Below are positions 7,093-15,353 of a stretch of DNA of 20,890 nt, in pieces. Position 1 is the first letter of the stretch. Each line of letters begins with the position of its first letter. The notes under the pieces were generated by a model that was not told the origin of the DNA, made no database searches, and saw only the letters and a list, made by a program, of their open reading frames with translations. The stretch is from a virus. A program made the translations under genes and the position numbers. The DNA is taken from positions 1-20,890 of the IMG/VR virus record IMGVR_UViG_3300030118_001452; one strand, written 5' to 3'.

Positions 7093-8307
7093 TTAAAGTT
7101 CCGCATTAACAAAAAAAGTAGCTCTGTTGAACGCATTTCCAGATCCACTCCGATAACCATTGTCATCGGGAGTTCCAGTGCCAGGTGCTAATCTAAAATA
7201 TACTCCATCTAAATTAACTGTTAACGTATTTGCACCCATATTTAATTCATCATTACGAACACCAGGAATTTCAAATCTAAAATGATTTATAGAGCCATTT
7301 GACCCAACAAATGTAATAGATGGATTGACTCTCATTGATCCATTTGGATAAAAAGAGTGTGTGTCGTAATATTGATTACGTTTTACAGAACTTAGTGTAG
7401 CTTCTGGTGTATTCCATGTTTGAGGTGCTTCTTGATTAGGCTGACCATATTGCCTTGTTTTTTGATAATAACGACAACATCTTTTAAATTCATCACACCA
7501 CGGTTTATGTTCAAATGCAGTAGCAACAGAGCCAACTTCTAACTGTACTCCTGTTATCGCCCAAAAATTATCTGTGCTTGCAAGTACATTCTGACCATTT
7601 GTTGTTCCCATGTGTTCATCAGCTTGCCAAGTCGTTGCAGTACTTGTTGTGTAAGTAGAACCTATTGCTAAAGCCCAATTTAATCTCATTCCTAGTTGAT
7701 TATCTTTATGCCATGTTCCAGTTGTATCACCAGGAAAAGTTATTGTTTTTCTTTCCCAAGTATTTGCTGAACTTATGGTGTAATCGTAAGCATAACTTCT
7801 ATCTTGACTTCCATTTATGATTGCTCCTGTAAACGTGCCAGTAAGATTACTTTTAACGTAAAAACTTAAAGTTAATGTTTTTGCTCCTGCCTCTCCAAAA
7901 GCAGTTCTAACAATATCGTAACCTTCAATACCTCCTTGAATAAGATTGTAATGGTTTGCACCTGGAGTACCTGATGATTCTACATCTACTCTTAGTGAAT
8001 ACTCAAAACCTGTAGGAACATCTGTAGATTGAGTCTGTTTTAAATTACCAGTATTATTTCTTAGCTTAAACATATCAACTCCAACAAAATCTCCAGCACC
8101 AGCATTTGTAGTTTTTGCCCTGCCAGTTTCATAGCTAAGTTTTTGTGATACCTCCATTGCTCCGTTTACCATCATATTTCTATGTGCTAACTGACTTCCG
8201 CTTATAGCTGTAAGGTTCGCATCACACGTTCCATCAGAATTATTGATAGTAATCGCAGCAGTGCTAGCTCCTACACCTTTGACACTGTTTACTTTGATTT
8301 CAGACAT
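7093..8307 (-). CDS. Tail fibre/carbohydrate-binding-like protein, paralogue B (404 aa)
   Basis: The N-terminal part reads SEIKVNSVKGVGASTAAITI, then HRNMMVNGAMEVSQK near residues 42-56, the RNxxxNGAMxxxQ entry of jelly-roll-like phage fibre domains. The central portion is a predicted beta-sandwich (LTLSFYVKSNLTGTFTGAI, SANTWERKTITFPGD). The signature VQLEVGSVATAFEHK...CCRYYQ lies near residues 256-285; this QLExGxxATxFEHR/K...RYYQ motif is very common in marine phage receptor-binding proteins. The C-terminus ends FFVNAEL. A strong CGGAGGA Shine-Dalgarno lies just before ATG 8307. It shares architecture with the 347-aa protein upstream, including a terminal AEL. Likely binds cell-surface glycan; the ligand is unknown. 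Confidence 0.87.
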   Translation of the reverse strand: MSEIKVNSVKGVGASTAAITINNSDGTCDANLTAISGSQLAHRNMMVNGAMEVSQKLSYETGRAKTTNAGAGDFVGVDMFKLRNNTGNLKQTQSTDVPTGFEYSLRVDVESSGTPGANHYNLIQGGIEGYDIVRTAFGEAGAKTLTLSFYVKSNLTGTFTGAIINGSQDRSYAYDYTISSANTWERKTITFPGDTTGTWHKDNQLGMRLNWALAIGSTYTTSTATTWQADEHMGTTNGQNVLASTDNFWAITGVQLEVGSVATAFEHKPWCDEFKRCCRYYQKTRQYGQPNQEAPQTWNTPEATLSSVKRNQYYDTHSFYPNGSMRVNPSITFVGSNGSINHFRFEIPGVRNDELNMGANTLTVNLDGVYFRLAPGTGTPDDNGYRSGSGNAFNRATFFVNAEL

Positions 8308-8474
8308 TAATAATCCTCCGACATTATAGTTATATCATTTCCATCGATAGCTTCCCACTTTAAATATTCCTGATAATCAATATTCATTGGATCAGGTGGG
8401 ATACACCATTCAATCCCATCATCATTTGTAAACTTTATCGTGTGTTTTTCTGAGCTAGTCCATTCGTACTTCAT
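8307..8474 (-). CDS. Small PxDPxNxDYxxYLKW-motif protein, copy 1 (55 aa)
   Basis: A 55-residue frame preceded by a near-perfect AGGAGG Shine-Dalgarno that overlaps the stop of the 347-aa fibre, spaced about 8 nt from ATG 8474. The sequence begins MKYEWTSSEKHTIKF and carries IPPDPMNIDYQEYLKWEAIDG at residues 25-45. The stop overlaps the next fibre's ATG (TAATG). It matches the 55-aa gene at 6923-7090 in length and motif, so fibre plus partner has been duplicated as a unit. The good ribosome site argues for a real, abundant small protein. No known catalytic residues; function unknown. Confidence 0.85.
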   Translation of the reverse strand: MKYEWTSSEKHTIKFTNDDGIEWCIPPDPMNIDYQEYLKWEAIDGNDITIMSEDY

Positions 8475-8485
8475 AATAAAACCTC

Positions 8486-9529
8486 CTATAATTCAGCTTC
8501 GAGTTGAACATCAGCCGTTAACTGCTGTCCGTCAGTACCACCAGTTGTAGCAATACCAACGGCAGTGAAAGATAACCCTCGTTTACTTACTCTTTCATAC
8601 AATACCGATGTCATGTTTTGGTTATGAATAGCAGTTTTAGTTGAGGCTGAAGGTGCAACCCTCATTTCAGTAAAATAATTCATATTATTACCAGTTCTAG
8701 CAGCGTTATCTGATCGGTAGTCATTTCTTGTATGACCTTGAACTATTTGATAATATCTTTGACAAGCTGCAAGTTCAACAGAAACGTGTTTATGTTCAAA
8801 AGCTGTTGCTACAGTACCTTTTTCAAGTTGAAAACCTGTTACTTTATCTCCTACCGCTAAAGTAATTTGAAACTGTAAACAGGCATTACTACCACCAACC
8901 GTTCCAGTTAACGTAAAAGTTTTTTCAACTCTTGTCCAACTTGTCGTTGTATTAAAAGTAGGGCTGGTTGCTCTTGTTACTGACCCTGTACCACCTGCAT
9001 TATCTCTTGAAGATATAGCTATTGATACATTACTTCTAGCTGATGTGCTTTTTATATAAAAAGATAAAGTTAAAGATTCACCATTAACAAAAGGTGCATC
9101 TGAACCAACTTTAAGAAGTTCTACATTTGATCCAATAATACATTCTGCATCTAAATTATTATGAGTTGAATATATAAAACCAGAGGGTGCATCAGTTGAT
9201 TGCCCAACAGTACCAGAAGTAGAACTTGGAGAGTATAACCAAAACCTATCGGTTGCTCTTTGAAAATTATCTAAGGCACTACCACCAGCAATACTTGTTG
9301 CTCTTTGCCAAATAATATGAGCACCATTAATTAATAAATTTCTATTGCTAAAAGCTGTTCCGTTTGCACCTGTTACAGCCTGCAAATTATCACTCGAATC
9401 TTTAGTTGTTATTACTCCGTCAACATCAGTGCTTGGAAGTTTTACAGTTCTATCTGATGACGGGTTTGTATCTGGTGCGGATATTGAAACAGCGTTACCA
9501 CCAGAATGTTTTAACTTAATCGAACTCAT
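8486..9529 (-). CDS. Tail fibre/carbohydrate-binding-like protein, paralogue A (347 aa)
   Basis: Starts SSIKLKHSGGNAVSISAPDTNPSSDRTVKLP, an N-terminal attachment segment common in cyanophage fibres. It then has SNRNLLINGAHIIWQRAT (residues 61-78), a beta-sandwich middle (LTLSFYIKSTSARSNVSIAI) and the FQLEKGTVATAFEHK...CQRYYQ signature near residues 232-260. The C-terminus ends LEAEL, like paralogue B's NAEL. GGAGG lies 5 nt before ATG 9529, inside the end of the S74-fibre gene, with which it overlaps as ATGA. Compared with paralogue B it lacks about 55 residues and differs in its extreme N-terminus, so the two may attach at different virion sites. Likely a receptor-binding protein; ligand unknown. 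Confidence 0.87.
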   Translation of the reverse strand: MSSIKLKHSGGNAVSISAPDTNPSSDRTVKLPSTDVDGVITTKDSSDNLQAVTGANGTAFSNRNLLINGAHIIWQRATSIAGGSALDNFQRATDRFWLYSPSSTSGTVGQSTDAPSGFIYSTHNNLDAECIIGSNVELLKVGSDAPFVNGESLTLSFYIKSTSARSNVSIAISSRDNAGGTGSVTRATSPTFNTTTSWTRVEKTFTLTGTVGGSNACLQFQITLAVGDKVTGFQLEKGTVATAFEHKHVSVELAACQRYYQIVQGHTRNDYRSDNAARTGNNMNYFTEMRVAPSASTKTAIHNQNMTSVLYERVSKRGLSFTAVGIATTGGTDGQQLTADVQLEAEL

Positions 9530-10443
9530 GCAGCCTCCAATGCAGCGACTTTAGTTTCTAATACTTCTATTTTACCCACTGCTTCTTGTAATGCAGCAGT
9601 AAGTAATGGAACAAGTTTAGATTGATCTATTCCTTGAGGCAAAATGTTGTCATCAGAATCAACTTCATCTTTTGTTCCACTTATTGCTTCTGGAACGGCT
9701 GTAACTTCATGTGCAAAAAATCCATCAACTGTTGTATTTGCGTCAGCTTTAAAATTAAATCTATATGGTTTAAGTGTTTTTAATCTAGTTATACCATCAG
9801 ATATTGCAACAGCATTTTCTTTAAGCCTGTAATCAGAAGATGTGAGATAAGAGGTAGCACTGCCACTTACTGATATTTGTCCAACAACTCCATTACCATT
9901 AACAAAACCAATTGCACAGACATTGCTAGTTGTAAAAGCTGATGCATCACTATTTTTTGCTCTTATTGTCATGGCATTTCTATTAGCCTGTTTAGCGTCA
10001 AATTGTATTATCCCATTACCAATAAAATTATCTGAATATACACTTGTACTACCTATTAATAAACGACCAGTATTTGTTACTCTCATGTGTTCAAGATTAT
10101 TAGTGCCAAAAGTCATTTCTCTATTTGCTACCGCAAGATGATTAACTTGGCCTTGATCTCCGTAAGTTATCTTGTAAGGAGTACTTGTATTACCTGCGTT
10201 ATCCATTGTAAAGGTTGTAAAACCTGACCCTCTTAGATGAAATGGCGTGTCTGGACTTGAAAGCCCTAATCCGAAACGGCCATTACTTTCTAAAGTTGCT
10301 CTTGTTACACCGCCTGTATTTATATTGACAATATCAGATCCAAATGAAATTCCTGTGTTACTATCATTTCCTGTAAATACTGGTGCTGAAGCTGACCCGT
10401 CAACTCCAGAAATACCAGTTGTTCCATTGATGTTTAATGCCAT
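9526..10443 (-). CDS. Tail fibre with C-terminal S74 intramolecular chaperone (305 aa)
   Basis: Residues 1-200 form a beta-rich fibre part with alternating GNGxxxFGL and GRLLIGST-type hairpins. From about 202 the sequence is a typical Peptidase_S74 domain: S203-D-Y-R206-L-K208-EN, then LKTLKPYRFNFK, GFFAHEV (241-247), a QSKLVPLLTAALQ helix and a C-terminal coiled coil (VGKIEVLETKVAALEAA). In endosialidases and related spikes this domain trimerises the chain and is then released by self-cleavage just before the conserved serine. Ser203 and Lys208 are both present, so cleavage leaving a fibre of about 202 residues is expected (inference). It begins 2 nt after the stop of the 210-aa gene and overlaps the 347-aa fibre gene by 4 nt. 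Confidence 0.92.
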   Translation of the reverse strand: MALNINGTTGISGVDGSASAPVFTGNDSNTGISFGSDIVNINTGGVTRATLESNGRFGLGLSSPDTPFHLRGSGFTTFTMDNAGNTSTPYKITYGDQGQVNHLAVANREMTFGTNNLEHMRVTNTGRLLIGSTSVYSDNFIGNGIIQFDAKQANRNAMTIRAKNSDASAFTTSNVCAIGFVNGNGVVGQISVSGSATSYLTSSDYRLKENAVAISDGITRLKTLKPYRFNFKADANTTVDGFFAHEVTAVPEAISGTKDEVDSDDNILPQGIDQSKLVPLLTAALQEAVGKIEVLETKVAALEAA

Positions 10444-10445
10444 AA

Positions 10446-11078
10446 CTACAAGATAACAAGGATTGCACCGCTTGGCACGGTTATAGTTACACCAGAATTT
10501 ATAGTTGGTGAAACTGAATGTGCGTGTTTATTAGCAGAAATTTCATAATTTTGGGTGACGTTTCTGTCATTCTCAAAAACCCATTCATCGTTTCCGCCAC
10601 CCGTTGCTCCTGCACCACCGCCAACGGATGTAAAAATAGTACCATTAAAGATCTCAGCTTCAGTAGTGGTTGAATTAAATCTTATATCTCCAGTAGCAGG
10701 GCTACCAGGTCTTTGGGCTGTCGTACCAACAGGAAGTCTTAATGCAGAAGTATAATTATGGACAACTTCTCCCGTAAAAGTAGCTCCATCCGCTAAACTC
10801 GCAAGACCTAAATTATCTAACGTAATATTTCCAATAGTTGTAAAAGCTCCCTGACCATTACTTACAGATGTACATATTTTTAGTTCATTAGTTGCAGTAT
10901 TTATATGAGGCTGAAATGCAACTACATTTTCTGCACCAGTTGGATCACCACTAGCAGAGTTTATTGTTCTTAATGCGTCAAATACATCCTTTATCGCAGT
11001 ACGAACTTCTGCACCAGTGCCGTTATCTGGATGAAAATTATTTCCATCTTCTTTACCTGTCTCTACTACTCTAGACAT
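10446..11078 (-). CDS. Short fibre-tip-like protein with VTVPSGA C-terminal cap (210 aa)
   Basis: The N-terminal third (SRVVETGKEDGNNFHPDNGT...VRTAIKDVFDALRTIN) is a conserved entry of cyanophage fibre-associated proteins. The middle contains TAQRPGSPATGDIRFNSTT, a motif of beta-rich phage structural proteins, then a Gly-rich hinge (GGGAGATGGG). The end, VTQNYEISANKHAHSVSPT plus GVTITVPSGAILVIL, is the same cap as on the 1157-aa fibre. ATG 11078 has no Shine-Dalgarno of its own. It lies directly after the TAG of an 8-codon in-frame micro-ORF that does have one, so initiation is probably by reinitiation. This is the first gene after the J homologue, so a position at the tail tip is plausible. 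Confidence 0.85.
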   Translation of the reverse strand: MSRVVETGKEDGNNFHPDNGTGAEVRTAIKDVFDALRTINSASGDPTGAENVVAFQPHINTATNELKICTSVSNGQGAFTTIGNITLDNLGLASLADGATFTGEVVHNYTSALRLPVGTTAQRPGSPATGDIRFNSTTTEAEIFNGTIFTSVGGGAGATGGGNDEWVFENDRNVTQNYEISANKHAHSVSPTINSGVTITVPSGAILVIL

Positions 11079-11102
11079 CTAAGAACAAAGGTTTGATTCC
11101 AT
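11079..11102 (-). promoter_or_regulatory. In-frame amber micro-ORF (leader) ahead of 210-aa gene
   Basis: AAGGA at the end of gpJ sits about 8 nt before ATG 11102, giving a frame of seven sense codons (MESNLCS) then TAG, immediately followed by the ATG 11078 of the 210-aa gene in the same frame. The gene proper has no ribosome site of its own. Two readings are possible: a termination-reinitiation leader, or a former N-terminal extension cut by an amber codon. TAG also ends several complete genes here, so a recoded TAG is unlikely. Confidence 0.5.
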
Positions 11103-11106
11103 TGTA

Positions 11107-14100
11107 CTATCCTTTGCCAAATCCGACAGCTTGGAACGTAAATTGTTTGTTATTGATAGGATTACCAGAACTGTCTTTAAATACAATAGTAAAGCCTGTG
11201 CTACTTATATTTGATAATTGGAAAAATTCTCCAGCATCTAAATTTATTGCAGTTATACCAATAGCAGGAGGATTACTATTTAGACCAGCATTAAAGCCAG
11301 TAGCTCCCATAAAGAAATTATTGCCGAAAGTTACATTTGTAGATCCATTAGCCGTTATTACATTGCTTTGTTCAGTTCTTCTTGGAAGAGTAGCTGTATA
11401 TCCAAGCTCGGTAATCTTTATGTTTTGTGCTGGATCGTTTGTTGTTAACGCTGCTCTAAACTTAAAAGCTCTACCCTTTTGAGTTCCATTTGCAAAAATG
11501 TTAAACGGTTTATTAGTAAAATCTGAATCTGCGTAGCTTGAACCAGCAGGAGCAGCAGAAGTTTGAGCAACAAGTATTTCAGCATTTACATCTGTAGCTT
11601 CTGCTCCGTCAAAATCTGTCCAAGTATCAATTAATTCTGTTCTTGAATCAAATAAAGTACCACTATAAAAACCTTCTGTAAGAAAATGCCGTCTTAAATC
11701 TAAGCTGAAAACTCCGCCTAAATCAATAATATCATCAAAATCATAGTGACCTTTCATGTTACGTTTGACCACCACCTCTCCTGATGTAGTCAACGCAGCA
11801 CTCGCTGTAACAGTAAAAACATTTGCATTAGTTACAGAAGCAACAGCAAAGTCACCATCAACTGCGTTTCCACTTGTGTAAGCTATCTCGACAACTTGAC
11901 CCTGTGTAACACCATGAGCAGTAGAAGTTATCGTAACTGTAGTTCCTGATTGAGCATACGTTCCAGTTAACCTAGCTGGATTTGTAAGCATCAATGAATT
12001 ACTTGGAGCGTCAAAATTAATGTTAACTTTGTCACCTTGAAACTTAGGATTATCGTTATCTTCTCTTCTAACTAATGCTGTTAGCTCTGATCTATTATCA
12101 GGAAGATCTATAACTACACTTGTTTCGCCCTTACTGAACCTACCTCCATCATCTTGAAACTTTAAAATATATTCTCCTTCAAGAAATGGGACAACAGCTT
12201 GTGTGGAGTTGCCTGGTAAAGCATCTACTAAATCAACTGCATTGGCAAAAGTTCCTGATCCATCTGTTTTTGTAGAGTGTCTTACATATACAAAACCACC
12301 ATGAGTTACATCAATATCTTTTGATACTTTCCATCTAAGTCTTATTAGTTTATCTGAAAAAGGTTCAATGGATAAACCCTCAACATTTTCTGGTACAGCA
12401 GTTTTACCAATAGCATTAAATGTTATATCAGTGGATGAAGAGCTTAACTGCAATGCTGCGTTAAAACTAAATACTTGAATCTCATACGTTCCAATAGATG
12501 TATTAAATATTTCAAAATCAGGAGATGATACAGAAGTGGAGACAAAATTACCATTACCAAAACGATAGTTGACTTGATATTGCGTAACACCAGGGATAGG
12601 TTGCCAGCTAATAATTAACTTAGAAACTGCTCGATTATTAATAACAACTAATTTTTCTTCGGCAACAAGAGCAGAAGGTGGTGGTTTTGGAAGGTTTAAT
12701 ACCGATATAGTTCTTGGTGTTAAAGGAACACCATCTTCAATAAATGGATATTTTCCTGGAACATAAGATAAAGCTGTTATTACATAGTTAACTCCCTCTT
12801 GTTCTTCTACTGTTATTACTCTAAATTTTTGAGGTAAAATATCATCAGTTTCTAATAACCAAACGCTATTTACATTTGGAAGCGTAGTAAGTCCAGTTTG
12901 AAGAAAAATTACATTATTTGAAATATTTGCTACAGCTTTTCTTACTACAGTTCCGTCTGGCATTATCAGTGAAACAATAGGATTATTTGTATCGGAAAGA
13001 TCAGTTTCAGAAGCATCATCAACAGTTATAGATGTTTGAGTAACTGCTTTTATTCTTCCTCCTCTCCTTACACCAGATCGAACAGGATCAGCTATATCAA
13101 TTATTGCACCAGGTCTGACAACAACTCCAGAATCTATTGAAGTAGCAAAAGTAACTACTTCTGATTCATTTTGTTCAGCAAATAGAATAGCTTTTCCAAA
13201 ACGCTTTGCCTGACCTCTTGAAGTGCATCCAAAGGCTTTTACCTGTTTAGTAATTATTCCATACTTTTGTTGTGCAGGAATATCATCTACAAGTTCAAAA
13301 TCTATCTCTCTACTATCCATATTGAAATAAGAGACAGCTATTGCTGTATGTCTGGTTTTTAAACTGCTGCCAGAATAACTAAATCCTTCTTCAGTAACAT
13401 TTGCTAAACTAAATAAATAGCTACTGTCTTTAGGACTATCTTGAGTAAGCTGGATCGTACCTGCTGACCATAAAGGCATACAACGCATCACACTAGCTAA
13501 ATCATTTATTAGATCAAAAGCATCATTAGCAGATAATATATTTGCATTGCAGCTAAATCTAGCTTCTTGCCCTCCTAAATTATCATCAACAAGTTCGTTA
13601 GCAAATTTACTAGCAGTTACAAAAGAAAATAAATCTAAGTTTTCATATCGTTTAGCATCAGTGCTTTGATCTGGTGCAATATGCACACCAAATCCGTATC
13701 TTTTGTCTGTGAGCATATCTAATAACACCATTGCAGGGCATGAACACCATTGGGCTGCTCCTAAAACACCATTAAATATATAGCCAGGTGGGTAAACTAT
13801 TCTGCCTGTATTAATATCTACAGTTGGCGTTCCAGAGTTATTTGCTCCTGCACCTGGAATCCTTACTTTTATACCTCTAACTCTAAATTTTCTATTGGGT
13901 ATAGATGAGAACTGCATTGAGTCCAATCGAAGAGAGGTATATGCACTATCAGGATATGTATTTGCATCATCAAATATTTCTGAAAAACTTGTCCAATTAA
14001 AAGCATTTATAAGATTAGAACTTGTACTATCTGGTGTATCTCTTTTAACCCTTATATCAACAGGAAAAGCACCAGTTAAATTTATGCTGTAATCTTTCTG

Positions 14101-14742
14101 ATAAGCGTCAGCAGTTCTACCTCTTATGGTGTCATTTATAACCTGAGAAAAACCACCATTATTGTATTGAACAAATATTTTTAAATTTACTTCCGAACCA
14201 AGTAAATCTCCATTATCTTTTGCGTGTTGTATCTGCGGAAAAGTAATCGTAACTCTAACCCTATCAGGATTGGCATTTGGAGATTTATCAGCAATTTGTC
14301 TAGTTATTTCACCTATTTGACCTGCTTTAACCTCTACTCCTACTGATGTAGTCGATGCACTACTTTCAATTCCACTCATTTTTGGTTGATTTGGAATACC
14401 AAATCTTGTGTCAAATCGTACGTTCTGAAAATTAAAATCTGTAGGTATAGGACTATTTGAATTTGCGTTAGCTTTTAATATCGGTGTGTTATTTAAAAAT
14501 ACATCTTTCTTAGCAGCAGTATTGTAAGTAGTACTTGCTTTAGAATGACCTTCTCTAGACGCAGTAGCAAAACCCTCGATCTCACCTTCAGATATAAGAT
14601 CAAGAAAAGTAGCAAACTGCCTACTGTGTAAAGTATCAGGAGTTCTGGTTGGTTGAGGAGGGGGAGGAGGACTACTACCTCCGCCACCGCCTCCTCCGCC
14701 ACCACCGCCAGAGCCGATAATTTTCTTTGGTGCGTCTGTCAT
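11107..14742 (-). CDS. J: Lambda J-like central tail fibre / host specificity protein (1211 aa)
   Basis: It follows K and I exactly as in lambda and has the usual J length. The N-terminus contains 11 consecutive glycines (residues 12-22), SS and five prolines (25-29), then RQFATFLDLISEGEIEGF, the standard J entry motif. The conserved tail-tip region follows, with KRYGFGVH at about 346-353 and RAKRFGKAILFAEQNESE at about 510-527. Two fibronectin-III-like segments lie near 690-780 and 785-870 (for example LIISWQPIPGVTQYQVNYR). The C-terminal quarter carries a beta hairpin domain (GTTVTITSTAHGVTQGQVVE), then a distal domain with NNFFMGATGFNAG. In lambda, J forms the tip that contacts the receptor. 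The start overlaps the I stop by ATGA. Residues after about 900 are the likely variable, receptor-facing part (inference). Confidence 0.92.
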   Translation of the reverse strand: MTDAPKKIIGSGGGGGGGGGGGSSPPPPPQPTRTPDTLHSRQFATFLDLISEGEIEGFATASREGHSKASTTYNTAAKKDVFLNNTPILKANANSNSPIPTDFNFQNVRFDTRFGIPNQPKMSGIESSASTTSVGVEVKAGQIGEITRQIADKSPNANPDRVRVTITFPQIQHAKDNGDLLGSEVNLKIFVQYNNGGFSQVINDTIRGRTADAYQKDYSINLTGAFPVDIRVKRDTPDSTSSNLINAFNWTSFSEIFDDANTYPDSAYTSLRLDSMQFSSIPNRKFRVRGIKVRIPGAGANNSGTPTVDINTGRIVYPPGYIFNGVLGAAQWCSCPAMVLLDMLTDKRYGFGVHIAPDQSTDAKRYENLDLFSFVTASKFANELVDDNLGGQEARFSCNANILSANDAFDLINDLASVMRCMPLWSAGTIQLTQDSPKDSSYLFSLANVTEEGFSYSGSSLKTRHTAIAVSYFNMDSREIDFELVDDIPAQQKYGIITKQVKAFGCTSRGQAKRFGKAILFAEQNESEVVTFATSIDSGVVVRPGAIIDIADPVRSGVRRGGRIKAVTQTSITVDDASETDLSDTNNPIVSLIMPDGTVVRKAVANISNNVIFLQTGLTTLPNVNSVWLLETDDILPQKFRVITVEEQEGVNYVITALSYVPGKYPFIEDGVPLTPRTISVLNLPKPPPSALVAEEKLVVINNRAVSKLIISWQPIPGVTQYQVNYRFGNGNFVSTSVSSPDFEIFNTSIGTYEIQVFSFNAALQLSSSSTDITFNAIGKTAVPENVEGLSIEPFSDKLIRLRWKVSKDIDVTHGGFVYVRHSTKTDGSGTFANAVDLVDALPGNSTQAVVPFLEGEYILKFQDDGGRFSKGETSVVIDLPDNRSELTALVRREDNDNPKFQGDKVNINFDAPSNSLMLTNPARLTGTYAQSGTTVTITSTAHGVTQGQVVEIAYTSGNAVDGDFAVASVTNANVFTVTASAALTTSGEVVVKRNMKGHYDFDDIIDLGGVFSLDLRRHFLTEGFYSGTLFDSRTELIDTWTDFDGAEATDVNAEILVAQTSAAPAGSSYADSDFTNKPFNIFANGTQKGRAFKFRAALTTNDPAQNIKITELGYTATLPRRTEQSNVITANGSTNVTFGNNFFMGATGFNAGLNSNPPAIGITAINLDAGEFFQLSNISSTGFTIVFKDSSGNPINNKQFTFQAVGFGKG
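14656..14709 (-). repeat. Trinucleotide tract coding poly-Gly / poly-Pro in gpJ
   Basis: Codons 12-22 are all GGN, mixed GGC/GGT/GGA, followed by two AGT and then five CCN codons at 25-29. On the plus strand this reads as a GC-rich purine/pyrimidine-biased island in an AT-rich genome. The codon mixture means it is not a perfect microsatellite, although in-frame length change by slippage is possible. Confidence 0.85.
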
Positions 14743-15353
14743 GCTTGTACCTGCTCGGTGTCTATAGCTCCAGAGATTACTACAGATCCAGTAATAATCT
14801 CACCATACACAACTGGTACAGGAGTTCCAGCCCTTCCTGTATTTTGAGTTCCTCCAAAATTAAAAGATATTCTAGGATCTTCTTCACTATTAAATTCTTT
14901 TGGTTTCGGTAATGGGAATAGCAACTCCGAAACTCCTTGCAACATTAGAGAAGCACCAACATATACCAAACCTTTAGCTAATGCACCTGCTTTTGCAAAT
15001 CCAAACCCTGTTGCAATACCTTTTTTTAAAGCCAAACCTTGTGGAACAAAAAATGCAGTTGCAATTAAAGCTGCACCAAGTAATATTTTTCCTACACCTC
15101 TTCCAGCACCAGCAATAACAGGCACTATATGTATATCCTCTTGTTCCCCTATTGGATAATATAATTCTTCCTTATCAACTTCATAATTACCAACTTTTAC
15201 TTGGTAATACTGAGGATTCATATATGGTTCTATTTGAGGAAAATTATTTACTAAAAAACTTATAGCTTTTGGTATAGTGCTTGCTTCAATTTCAAATTCT
15301 TTATGACCTACAAATTCTGCAAGTTCTCCATATAATTTTAATTTACGCAACAT
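14739..15353 (-). CDS. I: Lambda I-like tail assembly protein (204 aa)
   Basis: Residues 1-78 (LRKLKLYGELAEFVGHKEFE ... EQEDIHIVPVIAGAGRG) form the ubiquitin-like beta-grasp domain of the lambda tail assembly protein I family. A hydrophobic Gly/Ala region at about 79-147 follows, with two likely membrane-type helices (VGKILLGAALIATAFFVPQG; AKGLVYVGASLMLQGV). The C-terminal SFNFGGTQNTGRAGTPVPVVYGE is the usual ending before J. Lambda I is needed for tail-tip assembly and is not retained in virions. It overlaps K by 11 nt and J by 4 nt. The K-I-J order supports the assignment strongly. Confidence 0.9.
   Translation of the reverse strand: MLRKLKLYGELAEFVGHKEFEIEASTIPKAISFLVNNFPQIEPYMNPQYYQVKVGNYEVDKEELYYPIGEQEDIHIVPVIAGAGRGVGKILLGAALIATAFFVPQGLALKKGIATGFGFAKAGALAKGLVYVGASLMLQGVSELLFPLPKPKEFNSEEDPRISFNFGGTQNTGRAGTPVPVVYGEIITGSVVISGAIDTEQVQA

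Noticed and set aside
11079-11081. TAG recoding (alternative genetic code) suggested by the in-frame amber codon
   Set aside because: TAG is used as the terminal codon of gpJ, the tail terminator, the 210-aa gene and others at clean junctions, so general recoding is not supported.
14493-14912. Open frames around the gpJ N-terminus on both strands (14493-14705, 14653-14847, 14727-14912)
   Set aside because: By-products of the GC-rich Gly/Pro tract; they conflict with the strong I-J junction.
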